From Plectranthus barbatus (lineage: Eukaryota > Streptophyta > Magnoliopsida > Lamiales > Lamiaceae), in the NCBI GenBank assembly GCA_026898455.1, contig JAPKLW010000941.1, positions 233,254 to 297,253 on the forward strand: 64,000 nt of DNA, written 5' to 3'. Positions 33,271 to 44,460 of the stretch are shown one piece after another. The position numbers and the translations under genes were made by a program. The notes under the pieces are model-generated. The model made no database searches. It was not told where the DNA came from and worked only from the letters and a program-made list of their open reading frames with translations. Positions within the stretch are counted from its first letter, which is position 1. Every line of letters starts with the position of its first letter.

Positions 33271-33792
33271 CATGAGGTATGGTCATCGAGCTTTCGACGT
33301 TAAACAAGCGCTTATTGGGAGGCAACCCAATGTTTAAACTTTGTTATTTTCATGTTTTTGAATAATGGTGTTATTGATTTTGGTTTAATAATGTTGTTTA
33401 GTGTTTTTGATGAAGGATTCTTAATTGCTTGTGGATTTACAAACTTATTTAGCATTGTGATTGAAGAATAGAGATGATGGAAGGCAACATGATCGGAAAA
33501 ATGTCGGAGAAAGGGCGAAAAATGGTGAAAGCAGGGGCAGCTCGGCCGAGCAGTGCAGGCTCGGCCGAGCTGAGTCGAAGGCTGGGGACAGAGACTTCGC
33601 TCGGCCGAGCCATTGCGTGCCAGCGAACTCCGCGCGGACAGAGTTGACGCTCGGCCGAGCCGCGCGCACTTTTAAAAGTTGTGATCGATCCCATTTTGCC
33701 CATTCTTCATCGCAGTCGAAATTTCTTTCTCCATGAATTTTCTTTGCTTCATTGTCATCTCGGTGTGTGTATCTTTACTCTTTTGAAGTGCC
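33271..33792 (+). other. Post-pol linker and leader of the 3' ORF
   Basis: 33271-33335 contains a conserved block (TGAGGTATGGTCATCGAGC through GGAGGCAACCCAATG) that recurs after integrase at 63090-63155. ATTGGGAGGCAACCCAAT can form a 6-bp hairpin. 33537-33665 carries four CTCGGCCGAGC palindromes also found in the LTR. No protein-coding signal. Confidence 0.75.
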
Positions 33793-34812
33793 ATGGCTAA
33801 CAATCATGGAAGTGGACTATCTTCTTCTTCTATTTGCAGGCCCAAGGGATTTGATGACGATGAATATGCACGGTTCATTACATTGACTCAACGGCAAGTG
33901 ATTGGAACGACTTATCTCTGTCCGAAAACTTTGGAAGCACTGGATTTGAAGAAGTATGTGTGGAAGTTGCTCACTCGCATAGAATGGAAGAAATTGCTTC
34001 ATGGGAGATGGCCATCGTTTGTGCGGGTGACGAGGGAATTTTTGGCATCTGCTCAAGTCATACGAAGTGCAAATGGTGCTCTGATTTTGGTAACATTTAA
34101 ATTTGCTGGTCAAGAGTTTTCTTTGAGTAGACAAGATATTGATGGGATATTTGGGTGTTCAATGGAATCTGTGTATGCCTTTGATGAGCTTAATCCGTTT
34201 GAATTATGGAGATCGATTTTTGGAGCTAGTATTTCGGGTAATTTCGATGTGCAGTCTTGTAGGTCATGTTTGATTAAGAATCCTATCATTCGGTATTTTC
34301 ACCTTATGCTTGAAGGCTGGTCTTGTGGTTTTTATGGATCCGGTGTTGTTAGCATGTATGATTTCCAATTTCTGTTTGCATTATTGCATGGGAGGCCCTT
34401 TTCTATTGGAGGGTGGTTGATGGACAACTGGAGCAATGCAATTGGTGCTGATAACTCGGTTATTTGTGGTGGTGGATTACTATATCCGATCTTCAAGGCT
34501 TGTGGTTTTGCTATGTCGGGAGTATTTGCTCCAGGGTTGAGCCTTACCACTTCTGCTCTAGTTTCTAAAGCTTTTCTGGTCCCTGACAGATTGGGTGTTT
34601 GTTATTTCTATAAGTTTGGAGATGTGGGGATTGAATTGCCTAACCGTGCTTTAACTGAGATTGATGATTCCGAGGATAGGTCAAATTGGTTGATGAGCAC
34701 TGAAGCTCGTCTGGATATGACGAGATTGGTGATGTCTCGATGTGAGGAGGTGCTTCCCAGTCCCTGCCGCTATTGTTGTTGTGACCAACCACCACAGGAC
34801 CCAGCTGAATAA
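33793..34812 (+). CDS. ATHILA ORF-1-like protein in the 3' (env-like) position
   Basis: A fully open 339-codon frame from ATG 33793 (CCATGG context) to TAA at 34812. Residues about 20-110 (YLCPKTLEALDLKKYVWKLL, TREFLASAQV, FKFAGQEFSLSRQDIDGIFG) follow the pattern of the ATHILA ORF-1 family found downstream of pol in Athila elements. The C-terminal half has no clear membrane anchor or signal peptide in my reading, so an envelope role is not supported. It ends with a Cys-rich tail (CRYCCCDQPPQDPAE). It is the only intact long ORF of this element, while gag-protease is broken. Product function is unknown. Confidence 0.7.
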   Translation: MANNHGSGLSSSSICRPKGFDDDEYARFITLTQRQVIGTTYLCPKTLEALDLKKYVWKLLTRIEWKKLLHGRWPSFVRVTREFLASAQVIRSANGALILVTFKFAGQEFSLSRQDIDGIFGCSMESVYAFDELNPFELWRSIFGASISGNFDVQSCRSCLIKNPIIRYFHLMLEGWSCGFYGSGVVSMYDFQFLFALLHGRPFSIGGWLMDNWSNAIGADNSVICGGGLLYPIFKACGFAMSGVFAPGLSLTTSALVSKAFLVPDRLGVCYFYKFGDVGIELPNRALTEIDDSEDRSNWLMSTEARLDMTRLVMSRCEEVLPSPCRYCCCDQPPQDPAE

Positions 34813-36572
34813 AGGATGTGCGAGTGCACCGGGTACCTTTTTACAAACTTAGTCTCACTTGACTATGTTTGGGGGGAGTGATCGGTATCCGGTGCCCTCT
34901 TCTGGTTCACTCCTTTATCTCTTTATCCTTATTATGCTTTCTAGTTTAGTCTAGTTTAGTTGAATTTCAATGATTTGGAACTTCGATTGGGGTTGTATAA
35001 AGATTATGATTTACCTCTACTTTGGATTTGGATTTGAATGATGATTTGGATGATTTTATATGATTAGTTGATGGAATATTTTGGCAAGCTTACATGTGTC
35101 AATTCTTTCTATTTGGTTTTGGTATGTAGATGTGTTATGGTTTGGAATGAATGGTGGAACTAGTGGATATTGCTTTATTTTTTTTGATGTTTGGTTTGTG
35201 GAAGATGGTGGAAATGAGAATTTAATCGGCTAGTTTATGCTCAATTGTTTGGTGGTGTGTGTGTTGCTTTGTAGTAGGTGCAAATAAGGAATTGAGAGCG
35301 GTGATCGTGCCTACTGATGGGTAACGTTTTCTCTCGTTCTTACTACCATTTAGTTTTAATTACATTGTGTTATGGTATGTAGATTGTTGTTAGGATGTTG
35401 TGTGCTTGTGTGTGTGTGATGAACCCGAACTAGACTTGAGATTTAATCATGATTTACTTAGTGGAGTTTGATGTCTACCTCAACTTATGATAGGGCGGAA
35501 TCTAGTTTTCAAAGCATGATTTAAGTTTAACTTTTGAATTGCCGAGTTTTGTATGTGGTTAATGCATAGGACTTGACAAAAAGCTGTGAGGTTTGATCCT
35601 TGATATTGTCATATCTATATTGTGTGTGAGTGGCAAGATTGAGAGTACGAGATCTAGAACTTGCATTCGTTCTCTATCTATTGGCAAGAGTGTGTAACTA
35701 GAAAATGATCTTAGGCCATCGATTCTTAGTCCTACCTTTCACTTCGGGAGTATAAGGTGGTTGTTGTCATAATTTTGCCTTCATACCTTTGACCCCCGTG
35801 ATTGAGCTTTATTTGGTGAATCTTCTTGATATAATTAAGACCATATTGGGGGGGGGGGAAAGAGTGTATGAGGGTGAATACGGTGATGAGAGTTGGGTTG
35901 GGAATTGATTGAATGTGTATTGATGTGAAATGTTGAGGCATGAAAGATATGGAATAAAGTTTTGGTTTGAATCCTAGAAAAATGAGCACCTACAAAATTT
36001 TGGTGCAAGTGTTTGGGAAAAGAGGCACTGACAAATTAAAAAATGATGGTGTATTTGAAAAAAGATGAAAACGAAAAAGAAAGGAGAAAGATAAAAAAGA
36101 ATAAAAAAGTGTGTGAGAAATGAAAAGCCTCGGAGGTTTGTAGTGGTTTGAAACGAACAAGTTTGGGGGTTTTGGGAAATTGAGAAGTTTAGTCACTTTG
36201 GCCCAAAACCACCCACCTTCTAGTTAGCCACGTTACAACCCATGAAAAGACCTATTTGATTCTAGAAACTAACTCGTTGTAGTATAGTGGTGAGAATGGA
36301 TGCAAGCCTATGGAAATCAAGCTTGATATCTTGTGATTGTGTGAATCTCATCATCCCTAAACACGTGAGGGAGTGCTTTCGTTACTTGTATCCATTTTTG
36401 ATGAGTGGTTCATGTCCTTAGCATTAACCTTGTTACAAAGTTAGGTGATAATCTCGTTTTACTTGAACATGCTAAGATAACTTTGATGAGCTATGAGGTA
36501 TTGCATGAGGTAGATTAATAACTTTACTTTGTTTTAATTGAGGACAATCAAAGGTTTAAGTTTGGGGGCTTA
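34813..36572 (+). other. Long 3' non-coding region and polypurine tract
   Basis: 1.76 kb of AT/GT-rich sequence with no ORF of note. An 11-G run followed by AAAGAG at 35848-35863 resembles a second purine primer about 710 bp before the LTR. The actual tract, AAGTTTGGGGGCTTA, lies at 36558-36572. Long 3' non-coding regions are usual for Athila elements. Confidence 0.7.
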
Positions 36573-38061
36573 TGATACGTGCGTAAAATGACCCATATTT
36601 CGATGTGTGCGCATGCTTGTTTGTGGCTATTTTACTCCCGTATCATATGTTTTTGTCGTATTTTGGTTGTGTTTTCGTGTTTTGTGTGTTTGATTTGTGT
36701 AGGAGGAGGTTTTGGGCATAAACGAGCATTTTTGGTGGAGTTTTGGAGGAAAATCACACGTGTTTGGAGTTTTGAGGCGTCGACCGGCCGAGCGAAGCAG
36801 GACCGGCCAAGCAGGGCAGACTGAGGGCTCGACCGGCCGAGCCAGGGTGGACCGGCCGAGCCAGGCCACGGACAGAGGGCTCGACCGGCCGAGCCATGAC
36901 CGATCGGCCGAGCCAGGCCACAGAAGGGTGGCTCGGTCGAGCCACTTCGACTGGGCGAGCCTGGACGGTTTTCTCCAAAATTTTGGCTGTTTCTAGCTTC
37001 AACCGGGCGAGCCATACTTCGAGCGGGTGATCCGAGGCCCTTTTTGCTTGTCTATAATAGGGGAAAAGTCAGTTATTTGAAGAGTTTTTTGTCATTTTTC
37101 ATAAATCTAGTTAGGATTTCCCCTAGATTCCGATTTCTATCACGATTCATCCAAATTCTAGAGTATCTAAGAGCTTAATTCATCAATCCTTGGAAGAGAA
37201 GAGAAGATTCAAGGTGGTAGATCAAGGCATACAAATCCAATTGGGGAAGATTCTAATCTCTACTTTTCAAATTGTAATGGATGTAATTGATTTCAACTTT
37301 GTATTTGTACAATTGAAAGGTATGATGTTCTAATTCATTTTGGATGTTGATTTGAGTAAGGATGCATGATAATTTGGTTTGAGAATTGTTTGTTTACTTT
37401 CCTTTGAGAGCTTGAATTGCACTAGAACTTGTTCCTTACCTCCTAGGTGTAGATAATAGCCAGCTTAGGAGGTAGTTGATGTGAACGCTGCAGCCAATAC
37501 GCAGACGGAATCGTCATGAGTAGTGTAGATTCATAGGATTTTAGTTCCAATCCATGTGCGGTGCTAGGTCGTAGGGCAATAATTGATGAACTATTTGGAG
37601 TGGTCTAGGGCTTAATAACGTGATGGTTTGCAAGTTTTAGATCATCAACCGTTAGCTCGCCGTGACAAGGGGTTAACGAGTGTAGGGTCGATTGCTCAAT
37701 CTCCTAGGGATTAAAATGTGTTTACATCAATGATTAACCTAATTTGATTTCATTTACACTCATCTCAACATCCTATCTTCCTAATTTGAGAATTTGATTG
37801 TCTTGGTTTACCGATTTGGGAAAGGATTGATCAATTGATGATTGTTGATTTAATTCAATGTTTGTCATATATTGTTAGCATAGGTTTAAATTGAGTGCTT
37901 AGATTGATAGAAACTACTCAACGATTGTATCATGCCTAGCTATAAGACTTTGCCATAGTATCTCGGTATTCTAGCAGGCGAAGCGGGGAAGGACCTGGAT
38001 TTGATAAATATTATTCTTGTGTAGTTAGAGGTTTAATTTGATTGAACTTTTAGCCGCATCA
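36573..38061 (+). repeat. 3' LTR of the Athila-like element (29-38 kb)
   Basis: 1489 bp, about 62 bp longer than the 5' LTR, mostly because the CGGCCGAGCC block (36780-36960) has extra units. ATCTA follows at 38062. Confidence 0.93.
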
Positions 38062-38283
38062 ATCTACGATCAAAGACACGTTATTCAACAAGATGAAGTT
38101 CAGCTCCAGCCCGATCTGACATACGAAGAAGGACCCGACGCGATCATGGATTTCAAAATGCAAGAGCTCCGCAACAAGAAGATCAACCTTGTCAAAGTCC
38201 TTTGGAAGCACCATGGCACCGAGGAAGCAACGTGGGAACTTGAAGACAAGATGAAAGAGAAATATCCCAAACTATTCTTGTAA
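38062..38283 (+). pseudogene. Chromovirus integrase end with chromodomain
   Basis: Continues the integrase after the Athila insertion: RHVIQQDEVQLQPDLTYEEG, then the chromodomain VKVLWKHHGTEEATWELED and a TAA at 38281-38283. In chromoviruses this domain directs integration into heterochromatin by binding modified histones. The aromatic positions are W (in VLWKHH) and W (in ATWELE). Confidence 0.9.
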
Positions 38284-38310
38284 TTTGCGAAATTTCGGGA
38301 TGAAATTTTT

Positions 38311-38325
38311 TGTAGTGGGGGAGGA
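38311..38325 (+). other. Polypurine tract of the chromovirus
   Basis: GTAGTGGGGGAGGA directly before TGTAACGCCCC of the 3' LTR. Confidence 0.85.
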
Positions 38326-41300
38326 TGTAACGCCCCTCGTAAATTTTAAATGTATTTAACGAATTTCAAAAATTTATATTTTGTTATCGAATCTAATTCA
38401 AAGTTATGCAATCATTTTAATTTTGAGGTTTACTATTTTGGCAATTATTTAATTGTCATCCTTGTTTAAAGAGGAATAATTAATTATTAATTAAAAAATT
38501 GGACACGATAAATTTATTTGACAATCCGATATTTTTATATCGAGATAATATCGATAGATAAATATTCACGGGTAGATGAAGTATTACGGTCTCCCGTGCA
38601 ATGACGTGAAGAGATGTGGAGTTGATGTGAAGAGATGTTAAAGTGACCGTGTGACAAGCGAATGACAACCACTTTAACCTTTTTAACTTTCGGTAATTCC
38701 AAAATTACCCCTCTCCCCTTCTATAAATAGAAGGCTTATATTATAAGTTTTACATTTCACTTTCTCTCTCAAATTTCTCCAAAGAATTTCCGGCAAGAAT
38801 TCCGATGAGCTCCGGCGAAGCCCCGACAAGGTTCCGACGAGAATTTTTCAAGGTAAAACTATACCTTTTCGGAATCCTCTATCCATTTTCTTTCTATTTC
38901 CAACCTTAGATTCTCTTTCCTTTGAGTTTTGAAGTAAGAAATCGAGATAACAAAGGTTGATCAAGCTATCCAAGCTCTACGAACGTCCTAGAGGTATAGA
39001 TCGAACCTCTCTCTAGCTATTTCTTAAGTTTATGCATGTTTGTAAAATTTGCTCTAGTTGATAAGTGGCATGATCTAGGCTTTTGATGGATTGATGAGTA
39101 CGTATGCATGTTTAACATGTTATATTATGAGCCTAGAAACGATATATCGATCTAGGAATCGAGTTGTGTTGATTTTGGAGCATTTTTGGTATATTTGCCC
39201 AATATGGTAATATTGTGGTCAAATCTCGATTCCAACTTGTTTTGATGGTTTAAATCATGCCTAGACTCGTTATACTTGTTAGAAAACCATTTGGTGTTGT
39301 TAGAAATCGATTGGACGAGCCCAGATAACCGTTTGAGCCAAAAACAAGAATTTCCGCCGGAAGGCATATAGCCTCTGTTTCGACCGATATAGACTCCATT
39401 TCTGTCGAAATGGATATATCGGGCGAGATAAAGGCCATCTCGGTCGATACATCGATATCGGTCGAGATGGACTTCATCCCGGTTGAGACGGTCGATTCCC
39501 ATTCATTTCGGTCGATTTCATTTCTATTTCTGTTGACACACTCATATCGGTCAAGATGCACTTCATTTTGGTCGATACATCCATCTCGGTCGAGATGCAC
39601 TTCATTTCAGTCGATACATCTGTCTCGGTCGAGATGCACTCCATCTTGGTCGCGACAGAATGAAATTTCCCCTATTTTGTTCTTTCTTCGACTGATTCGA
39701 TTTATCTTTCATACCCTTCGATTCCCTTCATACCAATCAACTCCAATGACATTTCCTTAAATTCTAAATCCTTCATTCAATTAATTCAAATCCAAATTGA
39801 TTTCGTTTTATATTCCTTGTATCAATCGACGAACAGATGTTATCTCCTATAACCTCTCCGAAAATCTTTTCAATTCAAATCAGCTTGATTTGCTTGACCA
39901 AACTCTTGTAACTCGAACTTCATTTGAAGCTTATTATTAAACCAAACTTGTTAAACCTTACCCTTTAAAATCTTAATTCGATCTTCATCTAAGATCAAGA
40001 ATCTCTTCGATTATTTTCGTTGAAATAACTTGATGAGTTCTCATACTCTCAAACAATGTACGATGATTCATAATGAAACTTCTTTCAATCTTAAACTCTT
40101 GAAAGTGCTTAGTCACTTGATGAAGTCATTTGTTTTGTTCAATCAAATTGAATTACTATTCATGCTTCTTGATGTAATGCTCGATATTGAACCACGAGCT
40201 ATTAAAGTAATGTTTGACTACCTAGTTCGTTAAACTAGATTGCCAAGTCATTCTTCCATATCCTCATCCAATGGCTCAACTTGAGAAGTCCAAGATCGAT
40301 TAAGAGTCTAAAACTATTTTAATAAGTTAGATTTCAAATAATCTATTATCCCTTGAGGATTTACTCGTATTCCTTATATCATAGGAAAAGGGAAGGAGAA
40401 GATCAATTTCTAGATCAACCAATCACATAACCGCACCTACTCAAGGTGGGCTTTCTTTTACCCCTATATAGTGGGCCAAAATTTAAAAATATGAAAATGA
40501 TGTTTTCTTTTCAAAGCATATCGAGCATTAAATGGAATGTTTTGTTTTAAACTATTTTTTCATTGCCTACTGTTTTATGTTTGCTATCTGTCCTCTCTTT
40601 GGGGGAACCCCACTCAGAGAAGAACATCAAACGTATTCGACGTGGAAGTTGACTCTGCGTATTGTGAGTCTTATCGATCGTACCCAGGTAGTGAAAGAGA
40701 TACCATGGGTTAGTTCACTATGATGTTGACATGCTAGGGGTCATGCCCTACTCGGACTAGCATCGTGACTGTGGTAGGTGGCCACCTCCCAGTCACATAA
40801 TCATTTGCAGATAGTTTAACTAGTAAAAAGGAGCATGCTCATTCATAAAAATGTTTTGGTGCAATGGGAGGATTTCAAACATAAAACCCCATGTGCGACC
40901 CGATTAAAAAGGCATGACAAACTTATATGTATGTATGTTTTCAGGCACGTGTTCACTAAGTACAATTTGTACTTAGCCCCTCGCATTATTTCTAAAATGC
41001 GCAGGTTAATAGAAGACTTGAAGCAGAGTACAAGGTAGCAGAGGAGCAGAGCTGAAGACTCATCTTTTGTGATAGTTAGATGCGAAGTGTGTATCTTCAT
41101 ATACATACTTCCTTGATAACTTTCCGCTGCTAGAATCAATGTCTTTTGTCAGACTTTTGATTATTATCAATTCTGTTAAACTTTGATATTTGGTTTACTC
41201 TAGAAGTTACGATCCCTTCTTGAGGAGGCACCCCCTTTACTATCTTTTGCTTAACTTGGGATAAGTGTGATGATTTCTTTCTTATTTGCTTGAACTCTTC

Positions 41301-41387
41301 TTATTTATCGATATCCCGAGTGCAAGTCTCGTACCCATTGTGCCTCATTTCTTGAATATTGTCATGTTATTAAATCGGGGCGTGACA
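38326..41387 (+). repeat. 3' LTR of the chromovirus
   Basis: 3.06 kb, starts TGTAACGCCCC and ends GGGGCGTGACA. TATA box near 38722. It lacks the Stowaway element of the 5' copy. Confidence 0.92.
39551..39655. repeat. 39-bp tandem repeat in the 3' LTR
   Basis: Two 39-bp units plus a partial one, against three plus a partial in the 5' LTR. Confidence 0.8.
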
Positions 41388-41825
41388 AGACTGGTTCATG
41401 AATTTGGGTGGAGCCCATATAGGTTGAGGAACTCGAGGAGCTGTTCAAGTTGAGGAGATATGGAAACATATGATGCATATTTTGTATCTTTGTCGGACCT
41501 CCTTTTCAGTATTGGATTTAGATAGGATTTAATCTATTTTAATTAGGATTTAGATATATTTTACAATTACTCAATTTATATCACTTAAGTATCTAGGAAT
41601 CATTCCCTATAAATATTCCTGCTCCCCATCATTATAATTTATCACATACTTGGTATTTTCTCCAGAATAATAAAATCATCACCAACGAGGTTTGAAGAGT
41701 AGACGTAGAGCTTACACTCGACCACTATTTTTCTTTGTGACCTTTAGTTTTTTGTTTGTTTTTCGTGTGTATGCAATCTATTAATTATTTCACAACATTT
41801 GTCACCACCCTCTTGCGCGCACAAC
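41388..41825 (+). other. Possible LTR remnant
   Basis: 41466-41808 has promoter-like and terminator-like elements (CCTATAAATATTCC near 41608, AATAATAAAATC near 41665) and a possible TG...CA frame (TGATGCATAT to TTCACAACA). No TSD or second copy in the window, so this stays tentative. Confidence 0.35.
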
Positions 41826-42220
41826 ATCAGTAATCCTGTTACGAATTTATATTGGAAATTCATTCCTTATATGATGTTTTGATAAGTCAAACATACTACA
41901 ATTTAGTTTGTCTCTAGCTAGATTAGTCCGCACTTGTAATATCATGTATCTAAACTATTGAGTTGTAAGTTGGAGCTGATCACCAGCAAAGGAGCTTATT
42001 GGAAGTTTGCTAGCTGAAATATCTTCACCAGCAAAAGGCCATTACTGAGGAAATTGCTGACACACACATCATCACCAGCTGATGACCCATCGGTTTACAA
42101 CAAAGTGCCACTAGCAAGGGCCCTTTCCAACAAGAAGAGATCTTAAAATCTTTGATCCACAAACCTTGTTCGTCCAAGGAATCCACTAGCAAACACTGCT
42201 CGGACTGGCTAGGTAGCCGT

Positions 42221-42383
42221 TGTACGAAAATAATAAATTTGTATTTCACTTATTTGAATAAAGATGTACAGTAGGGTTTATGTAGTACAAGCAAACCAAA
42301 TCTATCTAGAAAATCTAAGGTATACATAATCTTGATGAATAAGAATATATAAAATATATCTAAATCTAAAGTATATCTTAACA
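42221..42383 (-). repeat. 3' LTR of the small Copia derivative
   Basis: 163 bp, differing from the other LTR at about nine positions by eye. The adjoining C15 (42384-42398) is the polypurine tract on the minus strand. Confidence 0.9.
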
Positions 42384-43534
42384 CCCCCCCCCCCCCCCGC
42401 AAGCAAAGACGGAGATAGTCGCAATTTGGAGATGAAGTATTCAAATAGGGGTCGAGATAGACTCTTAGTGAAGATATCTTCCACTTGATCTTCAGATGGA
42501 ACGAATTTCGTCTGAAGCTTCTGATTTTTAATCAGCTCACGAACGAAATGATAATCTATATCAATATGTTTGGCCTTTTTGTGAGATACTGGATTCTGAG
42601 TGAGGAATAATGCACTTGCATTGTCCGAAAAGATGGTTGGAGGCGAGTCGAGGTCGACTTTCAGCTGACAAAGAAGATTAGATATCCAAATAATTTCCAC
42701 AGCCGTATTTGCAATTGCCCTATACTCAGACTCACAACTTGATCTAGATATTGTACGCTGTTTCTTTGTACTCCAAGAGATTAAATTTTGGCCTCGGAAA
42801 ATCGAGTATCCATAAGTAGAGCGGCGTGTATCTGGACATCGAGCCCAATCAGCATCAGAGTAAGCAATCAAAGAAGATGAACCCGGAGTAAAGGTCAGAC
42901 CGTAACTGACGGTGCCTTTAACATATCGAAGCATACGCTTTAAGGCCTCAAAGTGCTCGACTATTCGTGACTGTTGGAATTGACTCATTGTGTTGATTGA
43001 GTAGGCGAGGTCCGGACGAATGATCGTGAGATATTGAAGGGCACCAAATAAGGACCGATATAGGGTAGGATCTTCAAACGGTGCACCATCCTTCTCGAAG
43101 GTGACACCCGGGGCCAAAGGTGTAGATACAGGTTTAGTGTTCGTCATGTTTGCTCGTTTCAGAATGTCCAGAGCATATTTGGACTGTTTAAGATAGAGGC
43201 CTGATTTACTGTGATGTCCTTCAAGACCGAGAAAATAGCCGAGCTTGCCCAAATATTTAGTGCTGAACTCGTTGTCGAGGCAAGTCATGAGGGCTGAAAT
43301 CCGGGAAGAGTTGTTTCCTGTAATGATAATATCGTCCACATAAACCAGAAAATAGATAATTTCTGAATTCTTGTGAAATAAGAATAAGGAAGTATCAGAG
43401 GTGCTGCAAAGAAACCCAATGGAGAGAAGGAAGCTTCGGAAACGCTTTGATACCATGTAGGGAAATAATAAATTCGTATTTCGCTCAATTGAATAAAGAT
43501 GTACAGTAGGGTTTATATAGTACAAGCAAACCAA
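42302..43534 (-). pseudogene. Truncated Copia RT and RNase H, frame still open
   Basis: A continuous 410-codon frame that begins inside the 5' LTR, crosses the primer site and enters RT at RFRSFLLSIGF. It carries the YVDDIIITG motif (about residues 66-75), the RT thumb and connection (YLGKLGYFLGLE, RPDLAYSI, ALKRMLRYVKGT), and RNase H with AYSDADWA, SSCESEYRA, FSDNASALFL and KHIDIDYHFV. The N-terminal third of RT (fingers, first catalytic Asp) is missing, so it cannot polymerise DNA, though RNase H residues look complete. Absence of stops over 1.2 kb suggests a fairly recent deletion or copy. It ends past GGGGG encoded by the polypurine tract. Confidence 0.88.
43440..43455 (-). other. Primer binding site of the small Copia derivative
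   Basis: Minus strand ATGGTATCAAAGCG, next to the 5' LTR; the usual initiator methionine tRNA site with one change. Confidence 0.85.
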
Positions 43535-43618
43535 ATCTATCTAGGAAATCTAAGATATACATAATCTTGATGAATAAGAATATATAAAATATATCTAAAT
43601 CTAAAGTATATCTTAACA
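43456..43618 (-). repeat. 5' LTR of the small Copia derivative
   Basis: 163 bp with a TATA-like CTATATAAACC on the minus strand near 43515-43527. Confidence 0.9.
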
Positions 43619-44431
43619 ACCGTTCTAATTGAAGAAGCAAAAGTCTACCTGCTCTGACTGAAAGGACACTGCAAGTCAAGGAAAAGTGAGACAATGATGG
43701 GATGTGTTCCTTTTGTCTAAAAAAGGCTTCATTTTCAAACCTTCTAAGGAGCGCTTATAAGTAGAAGCCGCAGTCCATCAAGAGAATGTTACAAGTTACG
43801 AATACTTAATTCACTTGAACGCTCAAATATTCAGAGAACAATATTCAAGTTTTCCAAAGTATTCAAGTTGTTCTGTCAGTTTTCTGTGTGTCATTATTTT
43901 ACACGAGGCTCTATGCGTCTAGCAAGAGCTATAACTTTAATTTTTTAATTTTTTATTTAAGAAAATATCTTGGAGTTGCAACTATTTTGGTGGTAACTAT
44001 TACGGGTGTATAGCGCAAGCTGATGTTCTCAAGAAGAACACAAACTCCCATGACCAGCTGAAGGCTGAGCGGTGCGCTCACGCTTCAGATGTGAAGAAGC
44101 GACAAAGTTCAAACGACTCGACGAGTGCGTTAGTGGACTGGTAGACACGTACACTCATCAGCTAGTAATAGATCATAGGACACCTTGTAATCTTGAGCTT
44201 AGTGGTTTTCAGACTGCGGGTCTCAAGATATGATGTAGGAAATCCTTTGTGCTATTTACTTCTTCAGTAAATTACTACGTTTAATTTATTACTCAACACA
44301 TCGAGTGTTGCAGTAAATCTGAAAACGGTTAAGTAACCAACCAGCTCGCTAACAACCAAATTTTTTTTGAACCTAAGTTGGTGCTAGAATCATTAACTTG
44401 GAGAGTATAAACGTGCAAAACTTCCAATTTG

Positions 44432-44456
44432 CATATATATATATATATATATATAT
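44432..44456. repeat. (AT)n microsatellite
   Basis: About 12 AT units, at the left border of the next LTR-like remnant. Confidence 0.9.
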
Positions 44457-44460
44457 AGGG

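Larger units (their letters stand above)
29288..38061 (+). mobile_element. Athila-like Gypsy element without RT, RNase H or integrase
   Basis: LTRs at 29288-30714 and 36573-38061 start TGATACGTGCG and end CGCATCA, with an exact ATCTA duplication (29283-29287, 38062-38066). The primer site reads TGGCACCGTAGCCGGGGA, the polypurine tract GTTTGGGGGCTTA. Inside are gag and protease, then directly the post-pol linker and a 3' ORF similar to the ATHILA ORF-1 family. About 3 kb of RT to integrase is missing between protease and linker, so it depends on a relative for movement. It lies inside the chromovirus integrase. Confidence 0.92.
23021..41387 (+). mobile_element. Tekay-type chromovirus (Gypsy) with about 3-kb LTRs, internally deleted
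   Basis: Large LTRs at 23021-26273 and 38326-41387 share the start TAACGCCCCTCG and end GGGGCGTGACA. A methionine-tRNA type primer site follows the first and a purine tract precedes the second. Inside are a leader with an acidic ORF, a Gag N-terminal part and, joined straight to it, the integrase C-terminus and chromodomain. All of protease, RT, RNase H and the integrase core are missing. The long LTRs, IN C-terminal motif HNVFHVSQLQKY and terminal chromodomain place it in the Tekay/Del lineage. There is no matching TSD (TTCTT left, AGACT right), and the left LTR starts TT. An Athila-like element sits inside it. Confidence 0.88.
42221..43618 (-). mobile_element. Small Copia deletion derivative
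   Basis: 163-bp LTRs at 42221-42383 and 43456-43618, minus-oriented, starting TGTTAAGATA and ending TACA on that strand. Flanks GCCGT (42216-42220) and ACCGT (43619-43623) match at 4 of 5 bases. The primer site TGGTATCAAAGC directly follows the 5' LTR. The interior is only about 1.07 kb: RT C-terminal part and RNase H, then a run of 15 G as polypurine tract. Gag, protease, integrase and the start of RT are deleted, with the break just after the primer site. Confidence 0.9.
41826..44360 (+). repeat. Degraded LTR related to the solo LTR at 56208-57872
   Basis: Without the Copia insertion at 42221-43618, the sequence follows the reverse complement of 56208-57872 in several stretches: GTTTGTCTCTAG and TTGAGTTGTAAGT near 41910-41975, and AGCTGATCACCAGC-type repeats. 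It is plus-oriented and strongly mutated. Borders are approximate. Confidence 0.55.
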
